From GCA-002708315 sp963676635 (GTDB taxonomy: Bacteria; Bacteroidota; Bacteroidia; Bacteroidales; F082): 64,000 nucleotides of DNA. The stretch is taken from positions 3,224,001 to 3,288,000 of the forward strand of contig OY781105.1 in assembly GCA_963676635.1 (NCBI GenBank). The letters run 5' to 3'. The notes beneath the pieces are model-generated. The model was not told the DNA's origin. It did no database searches and saw only the letters and a program-made list of their open reading frames with translations. The position numbers and the translations under genes were made by a program. How positions within the stretch are numbered: the first letter of the stretch is position 1; each line of letters opens with the position of its first letter. Of the stretch, positions 42,966-50,477 are shown piece after piece.

Positions 42966-43454
42966 ATGAGAAACATATTAATATTATTAATAGTCCTAAT
43001 GATGTCATGTACTACAAATAGAGACTTAGTAACTGTAAAATATAAACCAACAGAAACATATCCGAAGTATTCATTGGATGTCCCTAAAGGTTATGATTTG
43101 AAAATACTAAGTGTAACTGTAGAAAATGAGCATCAATATACTTATAGCGACTCTTCTGTTATTTACATGACTAATTTTAGAAATACGCCCAATTACGATA
43201 ATATAAAGGAGTTGGGAGATAGTGTTCTTAATCATAGGTTCCAAAATGAGGAAATGGCAAGAGAAATTAATCAACTACTGGGTAAAGAATCTGTTAAGGT
43301 TTTGCCTGATACTTTGTATTTATCAGGAATTGATAGGAACTCATTGCATTGGAAAGATGTAAAAATAGGTAAGATTAGCATAGGCTATCAAAGAGTACCA
43401 GATGAAAAGAAGAAAATGTTTGATGAAGCTTTAAAAACATTAAAAGTGAAATAA
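42966..43454 (+). CDS. Module 6 putative immunity lipoprotein
   Basis: A 162-residue lipoprotein (MRNILILLIVLMMSC, Cys15). The mature part has no recognised domain; it includes YSLDVPKGYDLKILSVTV and ends in a helix EKKKMFDEALKTLKVK. It is placed directly behind the peptidase tip and before a strong terminator. The immunity role is inferred from position. Confidence 0.6.
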   Translation: MRNILILLIVLMMSCTTNRDLVTVKYKPTETYPKYSLDVPKGYDLKILSVTVENEHQYTYSDSSVIYMTNFRNTPNYDNIKELGDSVLNHRFQNEEMAREINQLLGKESVKVLPDTLYLSGIDRNSLHWKDVKIGKISIGYQRVPDEKKKMFDEALKTLKVK

Positions 43455-43457
43455 AAG

Positions 43458-43487
43458 AAGCCCGGCAAATCGTCGGGCTTTTTTTAT
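43458..43487 (+). terminator. Terminator after module 6
   Basis: AAGCCCG, a nine-base loop and CGGGCTT are followed by five T, 3 bases after the immunity stop codon. Confidence 0.85.
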
Positions 43488-43560
43488 TCCTTCACCCAAT
43501 CGGGGTATTTAATCCAAATAGGGACTTCAACAACAGAACCGTCATTGCATATAAGCGTAT
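43484..43560 (-). pseudogene. Antisense C-terminal stub of an unknown gene
   Basis: The reverse strand reads GDTLICNDGSVVEVPIWIKY, then PDWVKE-stop: sensible protein sequence with no start. Its upstream end is cut exactly where the border hairpin begins at 43561. Confidence 0.6.
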
Positions 43561-43600
43561 CCCCCACTGAGCGTAGTTTCCAACTACGTTTAATGGGGGG
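43561..43600. repeat. Module-border hairpin, copy 4
   Basis: CCCCC, ACTGAGCGTAGTT, short loop, AACTACG, TTTAAT and GGGGGG, as at 30834-30875. It is followed by the same lead sequence as modules 3 and 4. Confidence 0.85.
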
Positions 43601-43705
43601 TGTGAAATTTATTACCATCGCTTTTTACACAAACCGTACTCATCATTACCAACAAATCCCTATCTTTACCCCAACAAAAGCAATACAGCCATAAACTTAA
43701 ATAAG

Positions 43706-44785
43706 CAAATATCGACCATAGATAGCACAGGCAGCTTTGTCTTCACCGACAACGAGCTTGCTTTCATCATCACCCCCGAAGGCCGTGCCATACCCGATTC
43801 CTCAGGCAACTTCACATACCAGTACTATTTAAAAGACCACCTGGGCAACACCCGCGTAACATATACCCAAAAAGGGGAGGTGTTACAGGATAATAACTAC
43901 TACCCCTTTGGCATGTCCACCGGCGAAGCAACAAATTATATTGCCGATGCTTGTTTGGAGAACAAGCATCTCTATAATGGTAAGGAGCTGGATGATGATT
44001 TGGGGGTTGGGTGGTACGATTACGGGGCACGTTTTTACGATCCAGCTATTGGAAGATGGAATGTTATTGATAATAAGGCTGAGAAGTATATGCCTATTAC
44101 TTCTTATGCATACGCTGTAAATAATCCAATACTATTCTTAGACCCTGATGGTAATGACGTAAAGGTTAGCACAACTCAAAATCAAGAAACAGGAAGAACT
44201 ACAGTAACCTTTAATGTTACAATGAGTGTACAGAATAATTCTCGACTTAGTAACGAGTTTGTAGGTCAAAGAGCAAATACTATAAAATCCCAAATCGAAA
44301 CATCATATTCAGGATATGATTCTAAGACTAATACAGAATATGTAACGAACGTAACTTTTGACCAAAGTGAAACAAACTACGTTATTACCTTTACTGATGA
44401 AGTTGAAGGTGGAAATGGTTATAGTACTGTAGGTAGAGTTGATGAGATTGGAAATACTAATGAAAACAGAATGCAAGTACTTTTAGAAGGAAGTAGTGAA
44501 GGTGGGTCTCTTCAAACAGAAGCTGAAACATCACGAAGTGGAGCACATGAATATGGACATACGTTAGGCCTGCGGCATGGAGGTACAGAAGGGAGCGTAT
44601 TGCAAAATAAAACCGATGCGAACCTTATGAATCAATCACAATATACCAATAGTACAAGTATCAATAATGCTCAGTTAGGTAAGGCTCAAACGAATGTCAA
44701 TAACAATGAAACTGCACAAAGACAAGAGCAAGTACAACAGCAAAAGGCTATTGATGAACTAAATAGAGCAGGAGGAGTTTATTAA
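43706..44785 (+). pseudogene. Rhs module 7: orphan core plus metzincin tip, no ATG start
   Basis: The lead matches modules 3 and 4 but has AAG where module 3 has its ATG. The first usable codon is an internal GTG at 43880, so a full product is unlikely without recombination. After the core (YAYAVNNPILFLDPDGND) the tip of about 215 residues contains GAHEYGHTLGLRHGG, a perfect HExxHxxGxxH metzincin motif, with a possible Met-turn in NLMNQ 24 residues later. The end is Gln-rich. The immunity gene starts within the stop codon (TAATG). The catalytic motif is intact, so the cassette looks functional although silent. Confidence 0.75.
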
Positions 44786-45234
44786 TGAAGATAATTATAG
44801 TTATTGCCGTTTTGACTTCAATTTTACTATTTGGATGTAAAAATACAGATACGCAGCAAAGAAAACCTTATAACTTTTCCTTGGTTTATGATTACACTCA
44901 CCCAGTTGAACGGGAGGATAAGTATAGAAGTAAGTTTTCTGAGAATAAGCTCTACTTATTTATAGAAAGCGATTTTAATAATGATACTATCTCGTTAAAA
45001 ATTGATAAGAGAGATGAGATTATAAATATTGTTAAAACAGAACCTTCTTCTGGCTTAGCAAAAGTTATTGAGATTGATAATATTGAAAGTATATCAAGGG
45101 TTTATTTTTCAATTAACAACAGTCCAATAATAAGTTTTGAGATTTTTGATAAAAATAATAACCTGATTGGCGTTAAGAAGGATAAAGAAGAAGTGGATTT
45201 GGTTTTTTATAAAAGAGTTCCAATTTTTGATTAG
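44785..45234 (+). CDS. Module 7 putative immunity lipoprotein
   Basis: A 149-residue lipoprotein (MKIIIVIAVLTSILLFGC, Cys18) with a beta-rich mature part (KLYLFIESDFNNDTISLKID). The TAATG overlap with the metzincin tip implies translational coupling. No family was recognised. If it is an inhibitor, it would meet the metzincin on the periplasmic side. A terminator follows within 10 bases. Confidence 0.6.
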   Translation: MKIIIVIAVLTSILLFGCKNTDTQQRKPYNFSLVYDYTHPVEREDKYRSKFSENKLYLFIESDFNNDTISLKIDKRDEIINIVKTEPSSGLAKVIEIDNIESISRVYFSINNSPIISFEIFDKNNNLIGVKKDKEEVDLVFYKRVPIFD

Positions 45235-45241
45235 AATATTA

Positions 45242-45265
45242 AAGCCCGGTCATCACAACCGGCCT
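45242..45265 (+). terminator. Terminator after module 7
   Basis: AAGCCCGGT, seven-base loop, ACCGGCCTT with one mismatch, then T-rich sequence. Confidence 0.75.
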
Positions 45266-45272
45266 TTTTGCT

Positions 45273-45476
45273 TTATAAAGCAGCAATATTTTTAAGCTTA
45301 ATAGATTTAATAAACCCGTCGATAACCGAAAGGATATGCCCTTTGTCGGTATCTTCCATTTTTTGTATTTCGTTCAGGCGTTTAAGCATATCCGGGTCTT
45401 TAAATAAATCTTCCTGTTCGGTCTCGCCCACACTAAGAGTAGTTTCATCCGCCTTAGCGAAGACAGGTGTGGCCAC
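45273..45476 (-). pseudogene. Antisense XRE-regulator C-terminal stub
   Basis: The reverse strand ends MLKRLNEIQKMEDTDKGHIL, then SVIDGFIKSIKLKNIAAL and a stop, homologous to the tail of the XRE regulator at 30389-30739. Helix-turn-helix sequence is absent. Upstream it runs into the decayed Rhs lead that starts module 8. Confidence 0.7.
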
Positions 45477-45489
45477 GCTTTACCAAATA

Positions 45490-45606
45490 ATCAAGTTAAC
45501 CCACAATAATAGCTATTCAATAATATATTATCTTTACGACGCATTAGGACGTAAGCTGTGAAAACAAACCTGATCCGATGGCACACTCAATAGTACAATT
45601 GATTAT
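45490..45606 (+). pseudogene. Decayed Rhs lead, copy 2 (upstream part)
   Basis: LYDALGRKL, TGA, KQT, TGA, SDGTLNSTIDY as in the other copies. The frame then becomes open at 45607 and continues into module 8. Confidence 0.75.
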
Positions 45607-47145
45607 ATGGGTGATTTTGTTTACAATAGTAATGAATTTGACTATATGTTAACTACCGAAGGAAGGGTAATACCTGAAATGGGTATAATTATGCATTATA
45701 ATTGTTTTTATAATATGAAGGAGCGTAGTTGCAAACTACGCTCAGTGGGGGGTACATCATACTCTTACGATAAAAATGGCAACATTGAATCTATATCCCG
45801 AATGGGTGATATTAATCCTGAAAGCACAGGTCTTATTGATGATCTTACACTTGGTTACAATGGTAATCAACTTAAATATGCAAATGAATCAAGCGAAACT
45901 AATTCCGCCTTACAAGAGAACGGATTTACAGATAATGGTTCATCATTAACAACAAATGAGTATCTTTACGACCACAATGGCAATATGACCGTGGATTTAA
46001 ATAAACAAATAGAAAACATCGACTACAATTATCTTAATCTGCCTGATAAGATAACAGTGTATACAGATTCGTATGATTATTTAGCCTATGTTTATGATGC
46101 CAGTGGTACAAAGTTGCGTAAGGTAGTAACAGATGGACTGGATGTTACCACAACCGACTATACAGGCAGCTTTGTCTTCACCGACAACGAGCTCGCTTTC
46201 ATCATCACCCCCGAAGGCCGTGCCATACCCGATTCCTCAGGCAACTTCACATACCAGTACTATTTAAAAGATCACCTGGGCAACACCCGCGTAACATACA
46301 CCCAAAAAGGGGATGTGTTACAGGATAATAACTACTACCCCTTTGGCCTGTCCACCGGCGAAGCAACAAATTATTTTGCCAATGCTTGTTTGGAAAATAA
46401 GTACCTCTATAATGGTAAGGAGCTGGATGATGATTTGGGGGTTGGGTGGTATGATTATGGGGCAAGGTTTTATGACCCACAATTAGCACGCTGGCACTCG
46501 GTTGATCCTCTGGCAGAAAATCATTACGATTTCACCCCATACAATTATGTGTTAAATAATCCTATGTTGTTTATCGATCCTTTTGGGATGGATACTACTG
46601 TCTATGTGCTTGATCAAGCAAATAATCCTGATAATAAAAGAGTTTATACAGCAGATGTTTACGTTGATGTTGATGGGAAAATAAATGGACCGTATGAAGG
46701 CAGTTCATATCCTAATGATGATTCAAAACACAATACGCTTGATGATGGGGAATACGACTACAATAATGAATCTGGACATAAGGGTGGAACTCAAAAAGGA
46801 TTGAATATTGTTAATGCAGATGGAGAGAGAAAAGCTGATGGAACAGATCCTGAAGGTAACGATGTTGAAATGACAGTTGTTAATGTCCATTCGGGAGTAA
46901 AACCTGAAGATGATCCTTCTGGCTTGAATAGGCAAAATAGGGGATCAGCAGGTTGTCCAACAATTAAACCTTCTGATGCTAAGGCATTTTTTAAGAATTT
47001 TAATTGGAATACAGGAGCGGGTCAGAACTCTAATAAAGGTACTTCTAAAGGTAAAATTAGGATATCCAGAGATCAGACATATAATACGAATAAAACGAAG
47101 TATCTGGAGATGATCAAAAGAACTCAATTGAATAAAGGAATCTAA
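45607..47145 (+). CDS. Rhs module 8: longest orphan core plus L,D-transpeptidase-like tip
   Basis: A 512-residue product. It starts MGDFVYNSNEFDYMLTTEGR, reads in frame through the border hairpin (KERSCKLRSVGG), and then has YD-type Rhs sequence (TSYSYDKNGNIESISRMG; TTNEYLYDHNGNMTVDLN) and the shared core. The tip of about 190 residues contains VVNVHSGV and, 22 residues later, RGSAGCPTIKPSDAKAFF, which resembles the His...Ser-x-Gly-Cys catalytic pattern of YkuD-type L,D-transpeptidases. A peptidoglycan target and a periplasmic site of action are therefore plausible. The exported partner protein fits that. Two TGA codons block any longer frame upstream. Confidence 0.75.
   Translation: MGDFVYNSNEFDYMLTTEGRVIPEMGIIMHYNCFYNMKERSCKLRSVGGTSYSYDKNGNIESISRMGDINPESTGLIDDLTLGYNGNQLKYANESSETNSALQENGFTDNGSSLTTNEYLYDHNGNMTVDLNKQIENIDYNYLNLPDKITVYTDSYDYLAYVYDASGTKLRKVVTDGLDVTTTDYTGSFVFTDNELAFIITPEGRAIPDSSGNFTYQYYLKDHLGNTRVTYTQKGDVLQDNNYYPFGLSTGEATNYFANACLENKYLYNGKELDDDLGVGWYDYGARFYDPQLARWHSVDPLAENHYDFTPYNYVLNNPMLFIDPFGMDTTVYVLDQANNPDNKRVYTADVYVDVDGKINGPYEGSSYPNDDSKHNTLDDGEYDYNNESGHKGGTQKGLNIVNADGERKADGTDPEGNDVEMTVVNVHSGVKPEDDPSGLNRQNRGSAGCPTIKPSDAKAFFKNFNWNTGAGQNSNKGTSKGKIRISRDQTYNTNKTKYLEMIKRTQLNKGI
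45721..45743. repeat. Module-border hairpin, copy 5 (inside an open frame)
   Basis: GAGCGTAGTT, GCA, AACTACGCTC, here inside the module 8 reading frame, joining the decayed lead to intact Rhs YD-repeat sequence. Confidence 0.85.
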
Positions 47146-47156
47146 ATTTAATAGAT

Positions 47157-47630
47157 ATGACAAAGCTTTTATTAGTTGTTCTGATATCTTTTCAAACCTT
47201 GAATGCATGTTCAGGGGTGAAGGTAACCCGGAATAACAAAGTAGCCGAAACCATGCAGACCGTGCCAGATAGTTGCAATCGCTGTGATATAGAAGTTGTA
47301 AAGGAAACAGCCTCTAACTTGGAGAAACTAGAATACTCTGAGATATCCCAATTTTTATATACGTTTTCAAAAGACTGTTCCAAAAATGTAGAATACTCAG
47401 AATATAGTAATGAAGTGCTTTTTAAAGTTTTAGAAAAGTACCCTGAAGATTTTATTATTTGCATGACTAAAGATAAGGGGCTTGAATTGGAATACATTTA
47501 TTCTGAATTATCAACACCGATTCTTGATATCAATGGAAGAGTAATTTATGAGAAGGTTCAAAATGTATCAGGGGATAAACATGTAAAAGAGAAAATCTTA
47601 AAGGCACTAAAAAAAGCAATAGATTATTAA
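47157..47630 (+). CDS. Module 8 putative immunity lipoprotein
   Basis: A 157-residue protein with signal MTKLLLVVLISFQTLNAC (lipobox Cys18) and a mature helical part (ETASNLEKLEYSEISQFLYT). It lies 11 bases after the toxin gene. No family was recognised. Export agrees with a cell-wall-directed toxin. A UUCG-loop terminator follows. Confidence 0.6.
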   Translation: MTKLLLVVLISFQTLNACSGVKVTRNNKVAETMQTVPDSCNRCDIEVVKETASNLEKLEYSEISQFLYTFSKDCSKNVEYSEYSNEVLFKVLEKYPEDFIICMTKDKGLELEYIYSELSTPILDINGRVIYEKVQNVSGDKHVKEKILKALKKAIDY

Positions 47631-47639
47631 TGATAATAA

Positions 47640-47664
47640 AACCAGCCTTCGGGCTGGTTTTTTG
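47640..47664 (+). terminator. Terminator after module 8
   Basis: AACCAGCC, tetraloop TTCG, GGCTGGTT, then T-rich sequence. Confidence 0.9.
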
Positions 47665-47667
47665 CTT

Positions 47668-47849
47668 TTATAGGGCAGCAATATTTTTAAGCTTCACGGA
47701 TTTAATGAACCCGTCCAGGACATGCAGTATATGGGTTTTGTCTTCTGTCCCCATTTTTTCAATCTCGTTCAGCCGCTTGAGCGTATCCGTCCGAGTACCT
47801 ACATCCAACTGACTACCAAAAAAACATTTACTCTTGTCAGAAAAAAAAT
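47668..47849 (-). pseudogene. Antisense XRE-regulator C-terminal stub
   Basis: The reverse strand ends TLKRLNEIEKMGTEDKTHIL, then HVLDGFIKSVKLKNIAAL and a stop, closely related to the stub at 45273-45476. Its upstream side is cut by the left end of IS66. Confidence 0.7.
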
Positions 47850-47907
47850 GTAACCCTTCTACCAACCCCGTCTTTCCTATCCTTCTGTGAGTTCTTAAGT
47901 TTGCCCC

Positions 47908-48228
47908 ATGAGAAAAAAACAGAGATACACAAAAGAACGGATATATTCATTAATCCGAAAGTGGGAATCCAGCGGGCTAACCCAGGAACAGTTTTTTAAA
48001 GAACACAAAATATCAAAAAGCACCTTTGGTTACTGGCGTAAGAAGTACCTCAGGGATCAAACCGAAGTTGAAGCACCATCTAAAATAATACCGGTTCATA
48101 TCATTCCTCCTGATATTGTTAAGCCAGCAACCCCAGCTGAAAACATAGAGATTGTCTACCCCAATGGGGTTCGCGTACTATGTCCATCACAAGTCGAAAC
48201 TTCGCGTATTAAAGCATTGATCATTTAA
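47908..48228 (+). CDS. tnpA: IS66 TnpA (helix-turn-helix accessory protein)
   Basis: A 106-residue protein with a helix-turn-helix (YTKERIYSLIRKWESSGLTQ, then EQFFKEHKISKSTFGYWRKK). It is a standard accessory protein of IS66 elements. tnpB starts 4 bases after its stop. A decayed homologue with an internal stop is at 28041-28200. Confidence 0.88.
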   Translation: MRKKQRYTKERIYSLIRKWESSGLTQEQFFKEHKISKSTFGYWRKKYLRDQTEVEAPSKIIPVHIIPPDIVKPATPAENIEIVYPNGVRVLCPSQVETSRIKALII

Positions 48229-48231
48229 GCC

Positions 48232-48603
48232 ATGTTTACTTTATCATCCGACCTTCAGTTTCATTTGTACAATCAACCTACTGATATGCGAAAAAGCTTC
48301 AATGGCCTTTCGGGTCTGGTTCGTAACGAACTGGGAGATAATCCTTGTAACGGAGATGTTTTTATCTTTATAAACAGGACACGCAATAAAATCAAATTAT
48401 TACACTGGCAGGGAATAGGATTTACACTTTATTATCGAAGGCTTGAAGAAGGTACTTTTGAAGTTCCCCGATACGATTCCAAGGTTGGAAGCATCGTTTT
48501 AAGCTATACTCAAATAGTGATGCTAGTTGATGGTTTAAGTATAAAGAATATCCATAAAAGGAAGCTGTACAAGCAACCTGATAATACTGTAATTACTGCC
48601 TAA
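48232..48603 (+). CDS. tnpB: IS66 TnpB (Orf2)
   Basis: A 123-residue protein with the IS66 Orf2 signatures QPTDMRKSFNGLSGLV, FIFINRTRNKIKLLHWQGIG and YYRRLEEGTFEVP. It is needed for IS66 transposition, but its exact role is not settled. The length is normal. Confidence 0.92.
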   Translation: MFTLSSDLQFHLYNQPTDMRKSFNGLSGLVRNELGDNPCNGDVFIFINRTRNKIKLLHWQGIGFTLYYRRLEEGTFEVPRYDSKVGSIVLSYTQIVMLVDGLSIKNIHKRKLYKQPDNTVITA

Positions 48604-48700
48604 AACACAAATATTTACAAGGGTTTTTATCCAGTTTTTTAGTGGATAAACTAAGCATAAAGAACACCCGAAGAGCCTCTATTTACTGTACTTTTGACAC

Positions 48701-50173
48701 ATGTCAAAGGCACTGGAAAATATGACTCGTGATGAGCTGATTGCAGAAAATAGCAGGCTGCGTTTTCAGATCAAAGAATTCCAACGCCTGATATTCGGTA
48801 AGAAAAGTGAACGCTTTGTTCCTTTGGCGCATGGCGAAGGACAAATGGCACTTCCTTTTGATGTTGAACAAAAGCCAGTTGAGCAAGAAGTTCAAACAGA
48901 AGAAATAACATATAAGCGTAAAAAGAAAGATCGTGATAATCATCCAGGCCGTTTTCCTTTACCTGATCACCTTCCTGTTGAAGAGATAATCATAGAGCCT
49001 AAAGAAGATACAACAGGCATGAAGTGTATAGGAAAGGAGGTAACAGATAAACTTGAACTGGTACCTGCCAAATTATTTATTAAGCGTTTTATCCGTCCAA
49101 AGTATATTAACACAGAAGATGAAAATAATCTTAACTGCAAAGGCATAATTGGTGAGCTACCATCATTCCCCATAGAAAAAGGAATAGCCGGAGCTGGATT
49201 ATTGGCTCAGATCATGATAGATAAATATGTGGATCACCTTCCTATTCACCGCCAATTACAACGTTACAAACGTGAGGATGTACACATACCGGCAAATACA
49301 GTTAACGGATGGCAGGACAGGGTTGCTGAATTAATATCACCATTGTTTGAAAAACAAAAACAACTGGTACTTGGCCAGGGCTATTTGCAAGTTGATGAAT
49401 CACCAATCAGGGTGTTGGATAAGAAAACAAAAGGCAAATCACATAACGGGTACTACTGGGTATATAACTCACCCTTGCAGAATGCCATGATATTTGATTA
49501 TCGACAGGGTCGTGGCCGGGAAGGTCCGGGAGAAATGCTCCTTGGATTCAAAGGATATTTGCAAAGTGATGGGTATAAGGTTTATGATTGGTTTGGTAAG
49601 AAACGTGAAATATCGGTCCTTAACTGTTGGGCTCATACACGACGGTATTTTGAGAAGGCAAAAGATGATGATCAAAAGGCAGCAACTCATGTTCTTACCG
49701 AAATACAAAAGCTTTACATGATAGAGAGATTTGCAAGAAATGTCAACCTTAATCATGAAGAGAGAAAAGAATTACGTCTTGAACATGCTTTGCCTATCTT
49801 AAATGACCTTGGTAAATGGATGGTTGACAAGGTAAAGAGTGCCTTACCACAAAACCTGCTGGGCAAAGCTTTGAATTACACAATACCCCGTTGGCAAAAC
49901 TTGCTGGTTTATCTACATGATGGCCATCTGGAAATTGACAACAACCTGGTTGAAAATGCAATCCGCCCACTGGCACTTGGCAGAAAGAACTATCTGTTTG
50001 CGGGATCCCATGATGCAGCTCAACGTGCAGCTATGTTCTATTCATTTTTTGGAACATGTCGTCGTCACAACATCAATCCCTTCGATTGGTTGAAAGATAT
50101 ACTGGAAAGAATCCCGGATCATAAGGCTAATAAACTTGAAGAGCTGCTACCGCAGTACTGGAAGAAAGCATAG
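48701..50173 (+). CDS. tnpC: IS66 TnpC DDE transposase
   Basis: A 490-residue transposase. Residues 1-45 form a coiled leucine-zipper-like start (DELIAENSRLRFQIKEFQRL) with the IS66 motif IFGKKSERF. The DDE catalytic domain shows GYLQVDESPI (first Asp), GYLQSDGYKVY (second Asp) and HDGHLEIDNNLVENAIRPLA (Glu region). The C-terminal segment is NPFDWLKDILERI. It appears intact, so the element could be active. Confidence 0.93.
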   Translation: MSKALENMTRDELIAENSRLRFQIKEFQRLIFGKKSERFVPLAHGEGQMALPFDVEQKPVEQEVQTEEITYKRKKKDRDNHPGRFPLPDHLPVEEIIIEPKEDTTGMKCIGKEVTDKLELVPAKLFIKRFIRPKYINTEDENNLNCKGIIGELPSFPIEKGIAGAGLLAQIMIDKYVDHLPIHRQLQRYKREDVHIPANTVNGWQDRVAELISPLFEKQKQLVLGQGYLQVDESPIRVLDKKTKGKSHNGYYWVYNSPLQNAMIFDYRQGRGREGPGEMLLGFKGYLQSDGYKVYDWFGKKREISVLNCWAHTRRYFEKAKDDDQKAATHVLTEIQKLYMIERFARNVNLNHEERKELRLEHALPILNDLGKWMVDKVKSALPQNLLGKALNYTIPRWQNLLVYLHDGHLEIDNNLVENAIRPLALGRKNYLFAGSHDAAQRAAMFYSFFGTCRRHNINPFDWLKDILERIPDHKANKLEELLPQYWKKA

Positions 50174-50249
50174 AACAGACTTCTCCACAATCAGCAAATT
50201 TATCCTAACATCCACATATTTTCATGACGAGGTTGGTAGAAGGGATACT

Positions 50250-50446
50250 AATATATTATCTTTACGACGCATAAGGACGTAAGCTGTGAAAACAAACCTG
50301 ATCCGATGGCACATTCAATAGTACAATTGAGTATATGGGTGATTTTGTTTACAATAGTAATGAATTTGACTATGCTAACTACCGAATGAAATGTAATGCC
50401 TGAAATTGATTTAATTATGCATAATAACTGTTTTTATAATATGAAG
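50250..50446 (+). pseudogene. Decayed Rhs lead, copy 3
   Basis: It carries the same two TGA codons as the other leads (ALGRKL in the others reads A-stop-GRKL-like here, GCATAAGGACGT), plus a short deletion so that TATATGTTAACT became TATGCTAACT. It starts abruptly at the right end of IS66. Confidence 0.7.
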
Positions 50447-50469
50447 GAGCGTAGTTGTAAACTACCCTC
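50447..50469. repeat. Module-border hairpin, copy 6
   Basis: GAGCGTAGTT, GTA, AACTACCCTC: the same hairpin with one mismatch in the stem. Confidence 0.75.
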
Positions 50470-50477
50470 AGTGGGGG

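Larger units (their letters stand above)
26221..46460 (+). repeat. Eight near-identical copies of an Rhs core segment (about 265 bp each)
   Basis: Copies lie at about 26221-26488, 28347-28610, 31034-31300, 33024-33290, 34908-35174, 41838-42100, 43762-44027 and 46197-46460. They encode ITPEGRAIPDSSGNFTYQYY, then DHLGNTRVTY, YYPFGMSTGEATNY and YNGKELDDDLGVGWYDYG. Only scattered single-base differences separate them, and similarity drops sharply after the final YDYG. The coordinates given here span the first to the last copy; the DNA between copies is described in the individual entries. Confidence 0.9.
47850..50248 (+). mobile_element. Complete IS66-family insertion sequence
   Basis: The left end GTAACCCTTCTACCAACCCC (47850) and the complement of the right end GTATCCCTTCTACCAACC (ending at 50248) form imperfect terminal inverted repeats of about 20 bases. 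Between them lie tnpA, tnpB and tnpC in the usual order, all intact. An 8-bp target duplication is not apparent (AAAAAAAT against TAATATAT), so the flanks may have recombined since insertion. Confidence 0.88.

Noticed and set aside
28395..46489. Repeated antisense open frames over the Rhs cores (for example 28395-28658, 31087-31404, 33075-33410, 43812-44030, 46247-46489), His/Pro/Tyr-rich
   Set aside because: They lie exactly opposite the conserved core and are similar only because the core is. Start points vary and they have no independent features. Shadow frames.
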